Source: an uncultured Flavobacteriia bacterium (lineage in GTDB: Bacteria > Bacteroidota > Bacteroidia > Flavobacteriales > Flavobacteriaceae). Taken from it: a DNA stretch of 8,100 nucleotides. This document shows positions 1 through 5,363 of the stretch, in pieces; position 1 is the first letter of the stretch, and every line of letters starts with the position of its first letter. The stretch covers positions 1 through 8,100 of the forward strand of contig CAMLRV010000091.1 in assembly GCA_946482495.1 (NCBI GenBank), in the 5' to 3' direction. The notes beneath the pieces are model-generated. The model worked only from the letters and a program-made list of their open reading frames with translations, made no database searches and was not told where the DNA came from. Made by a program: the position numbers and the translations under genes.

Positions 1-87
1 AGAAACAAAGAAATAGTGAAAATTAAAATGTTTAATTCACAAATCTAAAAGTAAAGTTAAAACGTATATGATTGAAAGAATATTAAC

Positions 88-95
88 TAAATTTG
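88..95 (+). promoter_or_regulatory. Candidate -7 element for msrA
   Basis: The octamer TAAATTTG matches the Bacteroidota -7 consensus TAnnTTTG exactly and ends 10 bases before the msrA ATG. No TTG -33 element lies at the usual 17-23 base spacing; the nearest TTG (72-74) is only 13 bases away. If used, the mRNA leader would be just a few bases long. In A/T-rich DNA such a match can arise by chance, so this is a candidate only. Confidence 0.3.
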
Positions 96-105
96 ATAAA
101 AAAAG

Positions 106-759
106 ATGAACTACATTGTATTAATAAGCTCGTTTTTAAGTTTGTTTTCTTGCGGAGGTAAAGTGCAAACTGCTGACAAAAAAATTGTAAATAAAGAAAT
201 CGCAAATAAAAAAGTAATTATGAATGATAGCGTTCAAGTAGCCACTTTTGCTGGTGGTTGTTTTTGGTGTACTGAAGCCATATTTTTAGAAGTAAAAGGT
301 GTGAAAAAAGTTGTTTCTGGATTTACAGGCGGCTTTATAAAAAATCCTGCTTATCGTGAAGTTTGTAATGGAACAACAGGTCATGCTGAAGGAATTCAAA
401 TTACTTTCAATCCGAATGAAGTGGCTTATGAAGATTTATTAGAAATATTTTTTGCCACTCATGATCCAACAACATTAAACAAGCAAGGTGCTGATGTTGG
501 TACACAATATCGAAGTGCTATTTTCTATAATTCCCCAGAACAAAAAGAAAAAGCGGAAAAGTATATTCAATTAATTGAGAAAGAAAAATTATATGCCAAT
601 CCGATTGTGACAAAAGTAGAAAAGGCTGGTCCGTTTTATTTAGCGGAAGATTACCATCAAAATTATTATAATCTGAATAAAGATCAAGGTTATTGTCAGT
701 ATGTAATTGCTCCGAAATTAGAGAAGTTGAGAAAGTATTATAAAAGTATGTTGAAATAG
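106..759 (+). CDS. msrA: Peptide-methionine (S)-S-oxide reductase MsrA, predicted lipoprotein
   Basis: This enzyme reduces the S form of methionine sulfoxide, free or in proteins, back to methionine, using thioredoxin-type reductants. The family signature GCFWC is at residues 51-55, with Cys52 as the expected nucleophile. Other hallmarks follow in order: GFTGG (72-76), TTGHAEG (90-96), THDPTT (118-123), GTQYRSAIFY (132-141) and FYLAEDYHQ (177-185). Cys197 in GYCQYVI is the likely resolving cysteine, and Cys87 is also present. At 217 residues it has normal MsrA length plus an N-terminal extension. Residues 1-16 form a hydrophobic segment ending in the lipobox LFSC, so Cys16 is probably lipidated and the enzyme anchored outside the inner membrane. 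An in-frame stop at 97-99 makes 106 the first possible ATG; an internal ATG at 220 (Met39) would give a cytosolic form. There is no fused MsrB domain. The function is firm; the lipoprotein export is an inference from the signal. Confidence 0.95.
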   Translation: MNYIVLISSFLSLFSCGGKVQTADKKIVNKEIANKKVIMNDSVQVATFAGGCFWCTEAIFLEVKGVKKVVSGFTGGFIKNPAYREVCNGTTGHAEGIQITFNPNEVAYEDLLEIFFATHDPTTLNKQGADVGTQYRSAIFYNSPEQKEKAEKYIQLIEKEKLYANPIVTKVEKAGPFYLAEDYHQNYYNLNKDQGYCQYVIAPKLEKLRKYYKSMLK

Positions 760-770
760 ATTTTTTTGAG

Positions 771-794
771 AATAGAATATTGAAAATAGAATAT
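771..794. repeat. Short A/T-rich direct repeat in the msrA-lipoprotein gap
   Basis: The decamer AATAGAATAT occurs twice, at 771-780 and 785-794, with a 14-base period. It is flanked by two copies of an ATAGATTTTT-like string starting at 756 and 793. The 48-base gap between the two genes is made almost entirely of these pieces. It may be a degenerate intergenic repeat or slippage product. No inverted repeat able to form a convincing terminator for msrA was seen here. Confidence 0.5.
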
Positions 795-807
795 AGATTT
801 TTGAAAA

Positions 808-1248
808 ATGAAAAATAAATTATTAATATTAATAACAATCCTACTATTTTGTTTTTCATGTGAGAAAAAAGAATATTTAGAAATTAATTTTAGAAACGAA
901 ATTTTAAAATTTCAAGAGAAATTTCCTTTACAAAAAAAATCGGATACTGTATTTCCTTATTATCTTATAAGTTTTCGAAAAATTCATAATGATACGATTT
1001 TAAGAATATCAAGACAGAGTGTGAATTCAAAAGTACATTTTGAAAGTAGATCAATTTTTGAAGACGAAAAATTAAAACCTACTATAATTTCCGATTTTGA
1101 TAATCTTTCAAAAAAATTAATTAAAGAATTTCCAGAAATTAAAAGGCACAATATATTGAAGTTTCCTCGATCTAAATATGAAAACCCAACTTATACATAT
1201 AAAATGAATGGATTAAAAATTCTTTTTTTGAAAGAAGAGAATTATTAA
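808..1248 (+). CDS. Small predicted lipoprotein of unknown function
   Basis: The product has 146 residues. Residues 1-17 form a lipoprotein signal: a Lys-Asn-Lys start, a hydrophobic stretch, then the lipobox FCFSC with the lipidated residue expected at Cys18. The mature part is rich in Lys, Glu, Ile and Phe and has no cysteine after Cys18 and no further membrane segment. I do not recognise a domain. Alternating hydrophobic stretches such as FPYYLISFRKI (49-59) and TILRISRQ (63-70) suggest beta strands, and residues 96-117 could be helical. The mature N-terminus, starting C-E-K-K-E, does not clearly match the known flavobacterial surface-export signals, so its membrane side is open. The gene lies 48 bases behind msrA on the same strand and could be read from it, since no terminator is visible between them. 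The start is the only ATG preceding the signal peptide. Being a real gene is supported by the signal peptide and length; the function is unknown. Confidence 0.75.
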   Translation: MKNKLLILITILLFCFSCEKKEYLEINFRNEILKFQEKFPLQKKSDTVFPYYLISFRKIHNDTILRISRQSVNSKVHFESRSIFEDEKLKPTIISDFDNLSKKLIKEFPEIKRHNILKFPRSKYENPTYTYKMNGLKILFLKEENY

Positions 1249-1255
1249 TTCGAAT

Positions 1256-1285
1256 TTGATTTTTGAACTTGAACTTGATTTTTGA
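1256..1285. repeat. Direct repeat of TTGATTTTTGA with 19-base period
   Basis: The 11-mer TTGATTTTTGA is present at 1256-1266 and again at 1275-1285. The 8 bases between them (ACTTGAAC) make a nested ACTTGA tandem. The stretch lies directly after the stop codon of the small lipoprotein gene and before the candidate promoter of the next gene. It resembles the low-complexity TTGAACTTGAA-type strings that I associate with flavobacterial intergenic DNA, but I cannot confirm this without a genome search. Confidence 0.5.
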
Positions 1286-1300
1286 GAAACTGCCATTTAA

Positions 1301-1335
1301 TTTGTATATTAGTGTTTCAAATAATTATAATTTTG
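1301..1335 (+). promoter_or_regulatory. Candidate promoter of the small membrane protein gene
   Basis: TTTG at 1301-1304 and TAATTTTG at 1328-1335 match the Bacteroidota -33 and -7 elements, with a 23-base spacer at the upper limit of the known range. The -7 box ends only 7 bases before the ATG, which would make the transcript nearly leaderless. A weaker alternative is TTG at 1275-1277 with TTAATTTG at 1297-1304 (19-base spacer, one mismatch), which would leave a leader of about 30 bases. Confidence 0.35.
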
Positions 1336-1342
1336 AAAGGAA

Positions 1343-1645
1343 ATGGATCAAGAAACACAGCCAATTGTTGTTAAGAAAAGTGATAAAAAAAGAAAGCTAT
1401 TATTAAGTTTAATTTTCGACGCTATAGGAATGATTACGTATGTTGTTCCAATTTTCGGTGAACCAGCTGACGTAATTTGGGCACCTATTTCAGGTTTACT
1501 TTTAGTTGTTATGTATAAAGGCACAGTTGGAAAAGTTGCTGGTTTATTTGGTACAATTGAAGAATTAATACCTTTTACAGATGTGATTCCAACCTTTACA
1601 ATTACTTGGTTTTATACCTATATCATAAAGAAAGAAGAAGAATAA
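1343..1645 (+). CDS. Small multi-pass membrane protein of unknown function
   Basis: The product has 100 residues. It starts with a charged cytoplasmic-type segment (residues 1-18, with the Lys-rich run K11-K18). Hydrophobic stretches follow at about 19-37 and 44-58, with a third, weaker one at about 80-95. The C-terminus is the charged run KKEEE. Conspicuous motifs are FDAIGM (25-30), FGEPADVIWAPISG (38-51) and EELIPFTDVIPTFTITW (73-89). The polar and proline residues within hydrophobic surroundings (D26, E40, D43, E73, E74, D80) look conserved in character and point to a specific small-protein family, although I cannot name a function. A purine-rich AAAGG precedes the ATG by only 2 bases. 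The gene has its own candidate promoter and ends just before a strong hairpin terminator, so it is probably transcribed alone. Confidence 0.8.
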   Translation: MDQETQPIVVKKSDKKRKLLLSLIFDAIGMITYVVPIFGEPADVIWAPISGLLLVVMYKGTVGKVAGLFGTIEELIPFTDVIPTFTITWFYTYIIKKEEE

Positions 1646-1653
1646 AGTTATAA

Positions 1654-1685
1654 AAAAACGTCCCGATTTTTGTCGGGACGTTTTT
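1654..1685. terminator. Bidirectional intrinsic terminator between convergent genes
   Basis: A perfect 13-base-pair stem pairs 1654-1666 with 1673-1685 around the 6-base loop TTTTTG. Its GC-rich core is CGTCCCGA / TCGGGACG. T runs follow on both strands: 1681-1685 on the plus strand, and the A run 1652-1658 read as T on the minus strand. It lies 8 bases after the plus-strand membrane protein gene and 3 bases after the stop of the last gene of the minus-strand AIM24 operon, so it can end both transcripts. Confidence 0.92.
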
Positions 1686-1688
1686 GTT

Positions 1689-2375
1689 TTATTTCTCTTT
1701 TTTGGTAGGTCGGAATGGGTAAGTCCAATTTGTGAATGGAACAATTTTTCTAGTTTGAATCCAAACTTTTCCGCTTCCACTAAATCTACAAACTAAACCT
1801 TCTCCAGAAAAGAATAACGATTTATAACCGCCAACTCTTGAGATGTCGTAAGTTAAACCTTCAGTAAATCCAACAATATGACCAGTATCTACAATGTAAC
1901 CATCTTGAACATCAATCTCCATAATTCCACCATAAGAATTAAACCATAAATCTCCTTCTCCAGAACATTTTATTAAAAATAAATTTTCTCCTGAGAAGAA
2001 ACCTTTCACTAATCCTTGAAATTTGCTTTCAGTAGCTACATTAATTCCTGAAGCTAAAAAGGCCGTATTTTGCAAATAAATTGTTTCATTTTTCAGGTAA
2101 ATATGTTCCACATCACCTGGACAGGCTGGAGCAATTTGAATTTCACCACTTCCATTTTTTGCTGAAAATTCATTTAGAAAAAGTGATTCGCCGGTTAAAA
2201 ACCTTCCAAAACCACCTTTAAGGCTTGTTTTCATTTCAATATTTGTATCCATGGTTGCCATTGCGGCAGCTTCTACTTTTAATTTTTCTCCAGATGGAAT
2301 TGTAATAGTAACAAAACCAAAATCTGGTTTACAATCCATTGTATAATTAAATCCTTTTTTATCTTGAACTTCCAT
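1689..2375 (-). CDS. AIM24 family protein (TIGR00266/DUF124), third paralog
   Basis: The 228-residue product is last in a four-gene operon. It belongs to the AIM24 family, named after a yeast mitochondrial protein; bacterial members are beta-rich proteins of unclear function. Three copies of the family's repeated motif are visible: TGESLFLN (61-68), SGENLFLI (128-135) and SGEGLVCR (190-197). Between the last two lies YIVDTGHIVGF (160-170), shared by all three paralogs here. It has no signal peptide or membrane segment, so a cytoplasmic location is expected. It is the most divergent of the three: none of its motif copies keeps the double glycine, and it has a basic, Pro- and Trp-containing tail (F214 to K228). 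It starts 3 bases after the stop of the previous paralog and ends at the bidirectional terminator. Family membership is well supported; the biochemical role is unknown. Confidence 0.85.
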   Translation of the reverse strand: MEVQDKKGFNYTMDCKPDFGFVTITIPSGEKLKVEAAAMATMDTNIEMKTSLKGGFGRFLTGESLFLNEFSAKNGSGEIQIAPACPGDVEHIYLKNETIYLQNTAFLASGINVATESKFQGLVKGFFSGENLFLIKCSGEGDLWFNSYGGIMEIDVQDGYIVDTGHIVGFTEGLTYDISRVGGYKSLFFSGEGLVCRFSGSGKVWIQTRKIVPFTNWTYPFRPTKKEK

Positions 2376-2378
2376 ATC

Positions 2379-3092
2379 TTATCTTGGTTTTAATTTTGGT
2401 CCTAAAATTTCTCCGAATGAACCCGTATTGTGGGATTGTACCCAAACAGTACCTTGGCCTTTAAACTTACAAACTAATCCTTCTCCTCCTAAAAAAGAAC
2501 TCATCCAGCTTTTTCCTGCTTTAGATAAAGTGAAGTTTAAGTTTTCCTCAAAAGCCACAATATGTCCAGTATCTACAATGTATTCACCATTAACCTGAAT
2601 TGGGTATATACATCCAAAAGAATTAAAAACTACAGTTCCTTTTCCTCTTGCTGTTAACCAAAATAAACTTTCCTTAGAAATTAATGATTTAAAACCTTGA
2701 AAGCTTAAATCGATTTCAATTTCTGGAGAACTCGCTACATAAGAACCACCTTGAATGATAATTCCTTCGCCGTTTAATTCTTTTGTCATCATATCTCCAG
2801 CATGTGTTGTTCCAAGCCATACTGTTCCGGGTTGACTACCAGCTGTATAATGATTTAAGAAAAAACTTTCTCCAGAAAGTACTCTTTTTAAACCTTTTAA
2901 AATTCCACCTGAATTTTTCTTATAAGTTGTTGTGGTCATTGAAATTGTTGGACTCATGGCAATCATGGCTCCAGCTTCAGCAGTAAATTCTTGTCCAGGT
3001 TGCAAGTTAATTTCTGCTGCAGTTGAACCTGGTCGCATTTTTAAATTTACATTTAAACTTGCTGTTTTATATTCTATATTTTGTGTTTCCAT
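2379..3092 (-). CDS. AIM24 family protein (TIGR00266/DUF124), second paralog
   Basis: The 237-residue product is the middle AIM24 paralog. Repeated motifs are SGESFFLN (73-80), SKESLFWL (139-146) and GGEGLVCK (202-209), and YIVDTGHIVAF is at 171-181. Compared with the first paralog it has about 12 to 15 extra N-terminal residues before the first beta-rich stretch (EINLQPGQEFTAEAGAM, 27-43), which is a common family segment. It carries a Gly-rich patch at 62-67 and ends in a basic PKLKPR tail. There is no signal peptide or transmembrane helix. The gene follows the first paralog after 7 bases and precedes the third by 3 bases, so co-transcription is very likely and the proteins are probably made together. 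They may form a hetero-oligomer, which is inference. Family assignment is firm and function unknown. Confidence 0.9.
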   Translation of the reverse strand: METQNIEYKTASLNVNLKMRPGSTAAEINLQPGQEFTAEAGAMIAMSPTISMTTTTYKKNSGGILKGLKRVLSGESFFLNHYTAGSQPGTVWLGTTHAGDMMTKELNGEGIIIQGGSYVASSPEIEIDLSFQGFKSLISKESLFWLTARGKGTVVFNSFGCIYPIQVNGEYIVDTGHIVAFEENLNFTLSKAGKSWMSSFLGGEGLVCKFKGQGTVWVQSHNTGSFGEILGPKLKPR

Positions 3093-3099
3093 ACTTAAA

Positions 3100-3762
3100 T
3101 TATAATTGTCTGTTTATCCAAGAAGCCAATCCTGAAATATTTCGTGTTTGAATATAAATTTTTCCTTTTCCTTCTACACGAGTTACAAATCCTTCACCTC
3201 CAAAAAGACTACTAAAAATTCCACCAGCCAATTGTGGTTTTAATTTCATATTTGGTTCATAAGCCACTAAATGACCTGTGTCAACAATATATTCTCCATT
3301 GATTTCTTTTTCAAGTAGTCCGCCATAAGCACCAAAAATTACTTTTCCTTTTCCTGAAACTACTAATTTGAAAAGCCCTTCGCCTCCAATTAAAGATCCA
3401 AAACCTGCCCATTTCACCCCAAGTTTCACACCTTTTTCAGAAGCAATGTAAGAGCCATTTTGAATACAGTAACTAGAAGTTCCATCTAATTCTTTAATTT
3501 CAATATCACCAGGAGTTGGTTGTGTTAAATGTAAGTTTAAAGTTTCATTGGTATTATTTGTAAAATGGTTGATGAATAGACTTTCACCACCCAAAAACTT
3601 TTTTAGTAATCCCACAAATAGTCCGCCATTAAATTTGGCAACCATATCTAAATTTGCAGACATGCTAGACATAGCATCCGATTCTGCAATAATGGTTTCT
3701 CCAGGTGCTAACGTAGCTACTACGTAGGCAAACGCTGGTTTTCCTTCAATTTTAATTTCCAT
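3100..3762 (-). CDS. AIM24 family protein (TIGR00266/DUF124), first paralog
   Basis: The 220-residue product is the most canonical AIM24 member in the set. It keeps the double glycine in all three internal motif copies: GGESLFIN (58-65), GGEGLFKL (126-133) and GGEGFVTR (188-195). It also has the family segments ETIIAESDAMSSMS (22-35), TPGDIEIKEL (83-92), NGSYIAS (102-108) and YIVDTGHLVAYEP (158-170). The three motif copies, 62 to 68 residues apart, indicate an internally repeated beta fold. No export signal or membrane segment is seen, so it is probably cytoplasmic, perhaps at the membrane face. It is the first AIM24 gene after the M48 protease gene, with a 5-base gap. Family assignment is firm; any role in membrane or stress homeostasis is a guess from context. 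Confidence 0.92.
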   Translation of the reverse strand: MEIKIEGKPAFAYVVATLAPGETIIAESDAMSSMSANLDMVAKFNGGLFVGLLKKFLGGESLFINHFTNNTNETLNLHLTQPTPGDIEIKELDGTSSYCIQNGSYIASEKGVKLGVKWAGFGSLIGGEGLFKLVVSGKGKVIFGAYGGLLEKEINGEYIVDTGHLVAYEPNMKLKPQLAGGIFSSLFGGEGFVTRVEGKGKIYIQTRNISGLASWINRQL

Positions 3763-3767
3763 TCTTT

Positions 3768-4898
3768 TTAATTTGTTTTTTGTTTTAAGAGTTCGGTTTT
3801 AAATTTTTCAAAATTATCTGGTAATTTTATATAGACCGTTTTATCACCTTTAAGCTTTTGTTTTAAAGCATTAATACGATCTTTAGTATCAGGGTGAGTA
3901 GATAAAAATGATAAATCAATTGTTTTATCAATTTTCGATTTGATTTCATTTTCTTTTTCTTCTTTTTCCAATGTTTCGAAGAAAGTAATTAAGCCTTTTG
4001 GATTTATTTTTGCTTGAGTAAGATATTTCCAACCTGTTTCATCCGCTTCATATTCAAAATCTCTACTGTTTGATAAAGAAGCTAGTTCACCACCTAGATT
4101 TAAAAAAGTTCCCGCAAGTGCACTCACATCTCCAAAAGTTGCGGAAAGAATAGTAAAAATTCCTAAATTATTGATAATTCCTCTGATGTGATGGCGACGT
4201 GTAACGTGAGATAATTCGTGACTTACCACACCCATAACTTCTTCCCAAGATTTGGCATTTTCAATTAATCCAGTTTGAATAATTACTTTACCTCCTGGTA
4301 ATGCAAAAGCGTTTATACTTGCATCTTTAACGAAATATAAATCGATTTTAAATCCATCTTTTTCAATTTGCTTCACTAAAGGTTGTGCAACTTTTAGAAA
4401 TTCTTTTTCTAGAGAATCGTTTTTGATGAATTTATATTGTAATGATAAAGTAGAAAAAAGTTTATCACCAGCTTCTTTTTCCCAAGTGGCAGGAACTTGA
4501 TTGGCAATTTTCTCCACCATTTTATCTTTAGAAAAATATAAACCTGTGATAATCGCACAGATAAGTATAATAACAATAATGATGCTTTTTAAAGTTTTTT
4601 TGGAATCAGATTTTGATCTTAAAATTTCTTTTTTGAAGTTATTGTTAGAAGCAAGAATATTGTTTTTTAAAACCTTTTTATCAGAAGTGTAAATTGAAAT
4701 TTCTTTATTTGTTTTATCTGCAAAAAATATGAATCGGTTAGAAGCACCGCCAGCATTTATAGTTAAATTGATAAAACTTATTTGATAATCAAGTTCTTCG
4801 CTTTGAAAGTAAATGCAATTATTTTTTATTGATAGATTTCCTGAAGTTCTTCCGCCTTTTGCGTCGGGATGTATTAGTATTGCTTGATAGGTTTCCAA
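3768..4898 (-). CDS. Membrane-anchored M48 family zinc metalloprotease with N-terminal beta-rich domain
   Basis: This 376-residue protein is a gluzincin-type protease. The zinc site HELSH is at 227-231 (H227 and H231 ligands, E228 catalytic), and the third ligand is expected to be E282 in FEYEAD (EX3D, with D286). H335 in LSTHPDTKDR corresponds to the histidine of the BepA-like regulatory loop. INAFALPGG (195-203) is the usual M48 edge-strand segment. Residues 1-95 form a beta-rich, soluble-looking domain similar to the domain N-terminal to M48 in other bacteria (I think DUF7092). A basic stretch (89-104) and one transmembrane helix (about 105-123) follow, placing the N-terminal domain in the cytoplasm and the protease outside by the positive-inside rule. 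The start is a TTG: no in-frame ATG exists between the preceding gene's stop and residue 127, past the helix. It heads the operon with three AIM24 genes. Substrates are unknown. Confidence 0.9.
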   Translation of the reverse strand: METYQAILIHPDAKGGRTSGNLSIKNNCIYFQSEELDYQISFINLTINAGGASNRFIFFADKTNKEISIYTSDKKVLKNNILASNNNFKKEILRSKSDSKKTLKSIIIVIILICAIITGLYFSKDKMVEKIANQVPATWEKEAGDKLFSTLSLQYKFIKNDSLEKEFLKVAQPLVKQIEKDGFKIDLYFVKDASINAFALPGGKVIIQTGLIENAKSWEEVMGVVSHELSHVTRRHHIRGIINNLGIFTILSATFGDVSALAGTFLNLGGELASLSNSRDFEYEADETGWKYLTQAKINPKGLITFFETLEKEEKENEIKSKIDKTIDLSFLSTHPDTKDRINALKQKLKGDKTVYIKLPDNFEKFKTELLKQKTN

Positions 4899-4930
4899 AT
4901 TAAGAGTAGATAAATTATTTGCTAATATAA

Positions 4931-4962
4931 AAAATCCGTTCCAAATTATCGGAACGGATTTT
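4931..4962 (-). terminator. Intrinsic terminator behind the secreted-protein gene
   Basis: A perfect 12-base-pair stem pairs 4931-4942 (AAAATCCGTTCC) with 4951-4962 around an 8-base loop. On the minus strand it begins 11 bases after the stop of the secreted-protein gene and is followed by a T run (A run 4929-4934 on the plus strand). It should separate the aminotransferase unit from the M48-AIM24 operon, whose TTG start lies 32 bases further on. Any dedicated promoter of that operon must therefore sit within or just behind this hairpin, unless it depends on readthrough. Confidence 0.88.
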
Positions 4963-4973
4963 AAAATTTTATA

Positions 4974-5360
4974 TTAATTTAACTTCTTTATTTTACATTC
5001 TAAAATGGCATCGTCAATATTACTGCTAACTCTAAGAAAAAATACGTTACCTTCAATTTTATAAATTTCAGATTTTACTTTAATAGTATTATTGATGTCG
5101 ATTTTATCACCAACTTGAATTTTTTCATTACTTAATTCATAACTACAATCATCTTTCCAAACTAAATCAAAAGAAGCTTTGTAATTCATTTGTTTACAAG
5201 ATTCTGTTTGATGATTGGTAGTTCTTGTAATATAAATTTTTCCAAACTCTTCCGTTTCCATTACGAATTCTCCAGTACGGAAATCTTTACAACTTAAATC
5301 TTGTGCATTTACAAAATTAGAAGTCAAACAAATAAATAGGATAAAAAATATTTTTCTCAT
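4974..5360 (-). CDS. Small secreted four-cysteine protein of unknown function
   Basis: The 128-residue product has a classical signal peptide: basic M-R-K start, hydrophobic core to about residue 16, and a likely signal peptidase I cut after VNA (A19). The mature protein of about 109 residues begins QDLSC and holds four cysteines (C24, C55, C72, C122), enough for two disulfides in the periplasm or outside. Motifs are CKDFRTGEF (24-32), IYITRTTNHQ (42-51) and LVWKDDCSYEL (66-76). The rest looks beta-rich, suggesting a small beta barrel. I recognise the pattern as a common flavobacterial short protein but know no function; related proteins may carry misleading names in databases. It starts 3 bases after the aminotransferase stop and is followed by a terminator, so it is the second gene of a two-gene unit. 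Confidence 0.82.
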   Translation of the reverse strand: MRKIFFILFICLTSNFVNAQDLSCKDFRTGEFVMETEEFGKIYITRTTNHQTESCKQMNYKASFDLVWKDDCSYELSNEKIQVGDKIDINNTIKVKSEIYKIEGNVFFLRVSSNIDDAILECKIKKLN

Positions 5361-5363
5361 GTT

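Noticed and set aside
68..109. A 13-codon open frame (ATG at 68) whose TGA overlaps the msrA ATG, like a coupled leader peptide
   Set aside because: It is very short, has no recognisable content, and the best -7 promoter match (88-95) lies inside it, so it may not even be transcribed with msrA.
518..859. Minus-strand open frame of 113 residues spanning the end of msrA and the start of the lipoprotein gene
   Set aside because: It lies antisense to the conserved MsrA C-terminus and the lipoprotein signal, and its product is low-complexity with no recognisable motif.
1565..1780. Minus-strand open frame of 71 residues crossing the terminator between the convergent genes
   Set aside because: It runs through the strong hairpin at 1654-1685 and is antisense or out of frame to well-supported genes.
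2783..2986. Plus-strand open frame of 67 residues inside the second AIM24 gene
   Set aside because: It is a shadow frame of a gene with clear family motifs, with a leucine- and phenylalanine-rich product typical of antisense A/T-rich DNA.
1689..3762. Recent gene triplication of the AIM24 genes
   Set aside because: The three proteins share motifs but differ widely in sequence and length, so the duplications are old.
4501..4692. Plus-strand open frame of 63 residues with hydrophobic content inside the M48 gene
   Set aside because: Its hydrophobic stretch is the antisense reading of the protease's transmembrane region; no independent support.
4899..4930. Promoter for the M48-AIM24 operon between the terminator and the TTG start
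   Set aside because: On the minus strand only partial TAnnTTTG matches (for example TAATTTAT) were found and no paired TTG, so no site can be supported.
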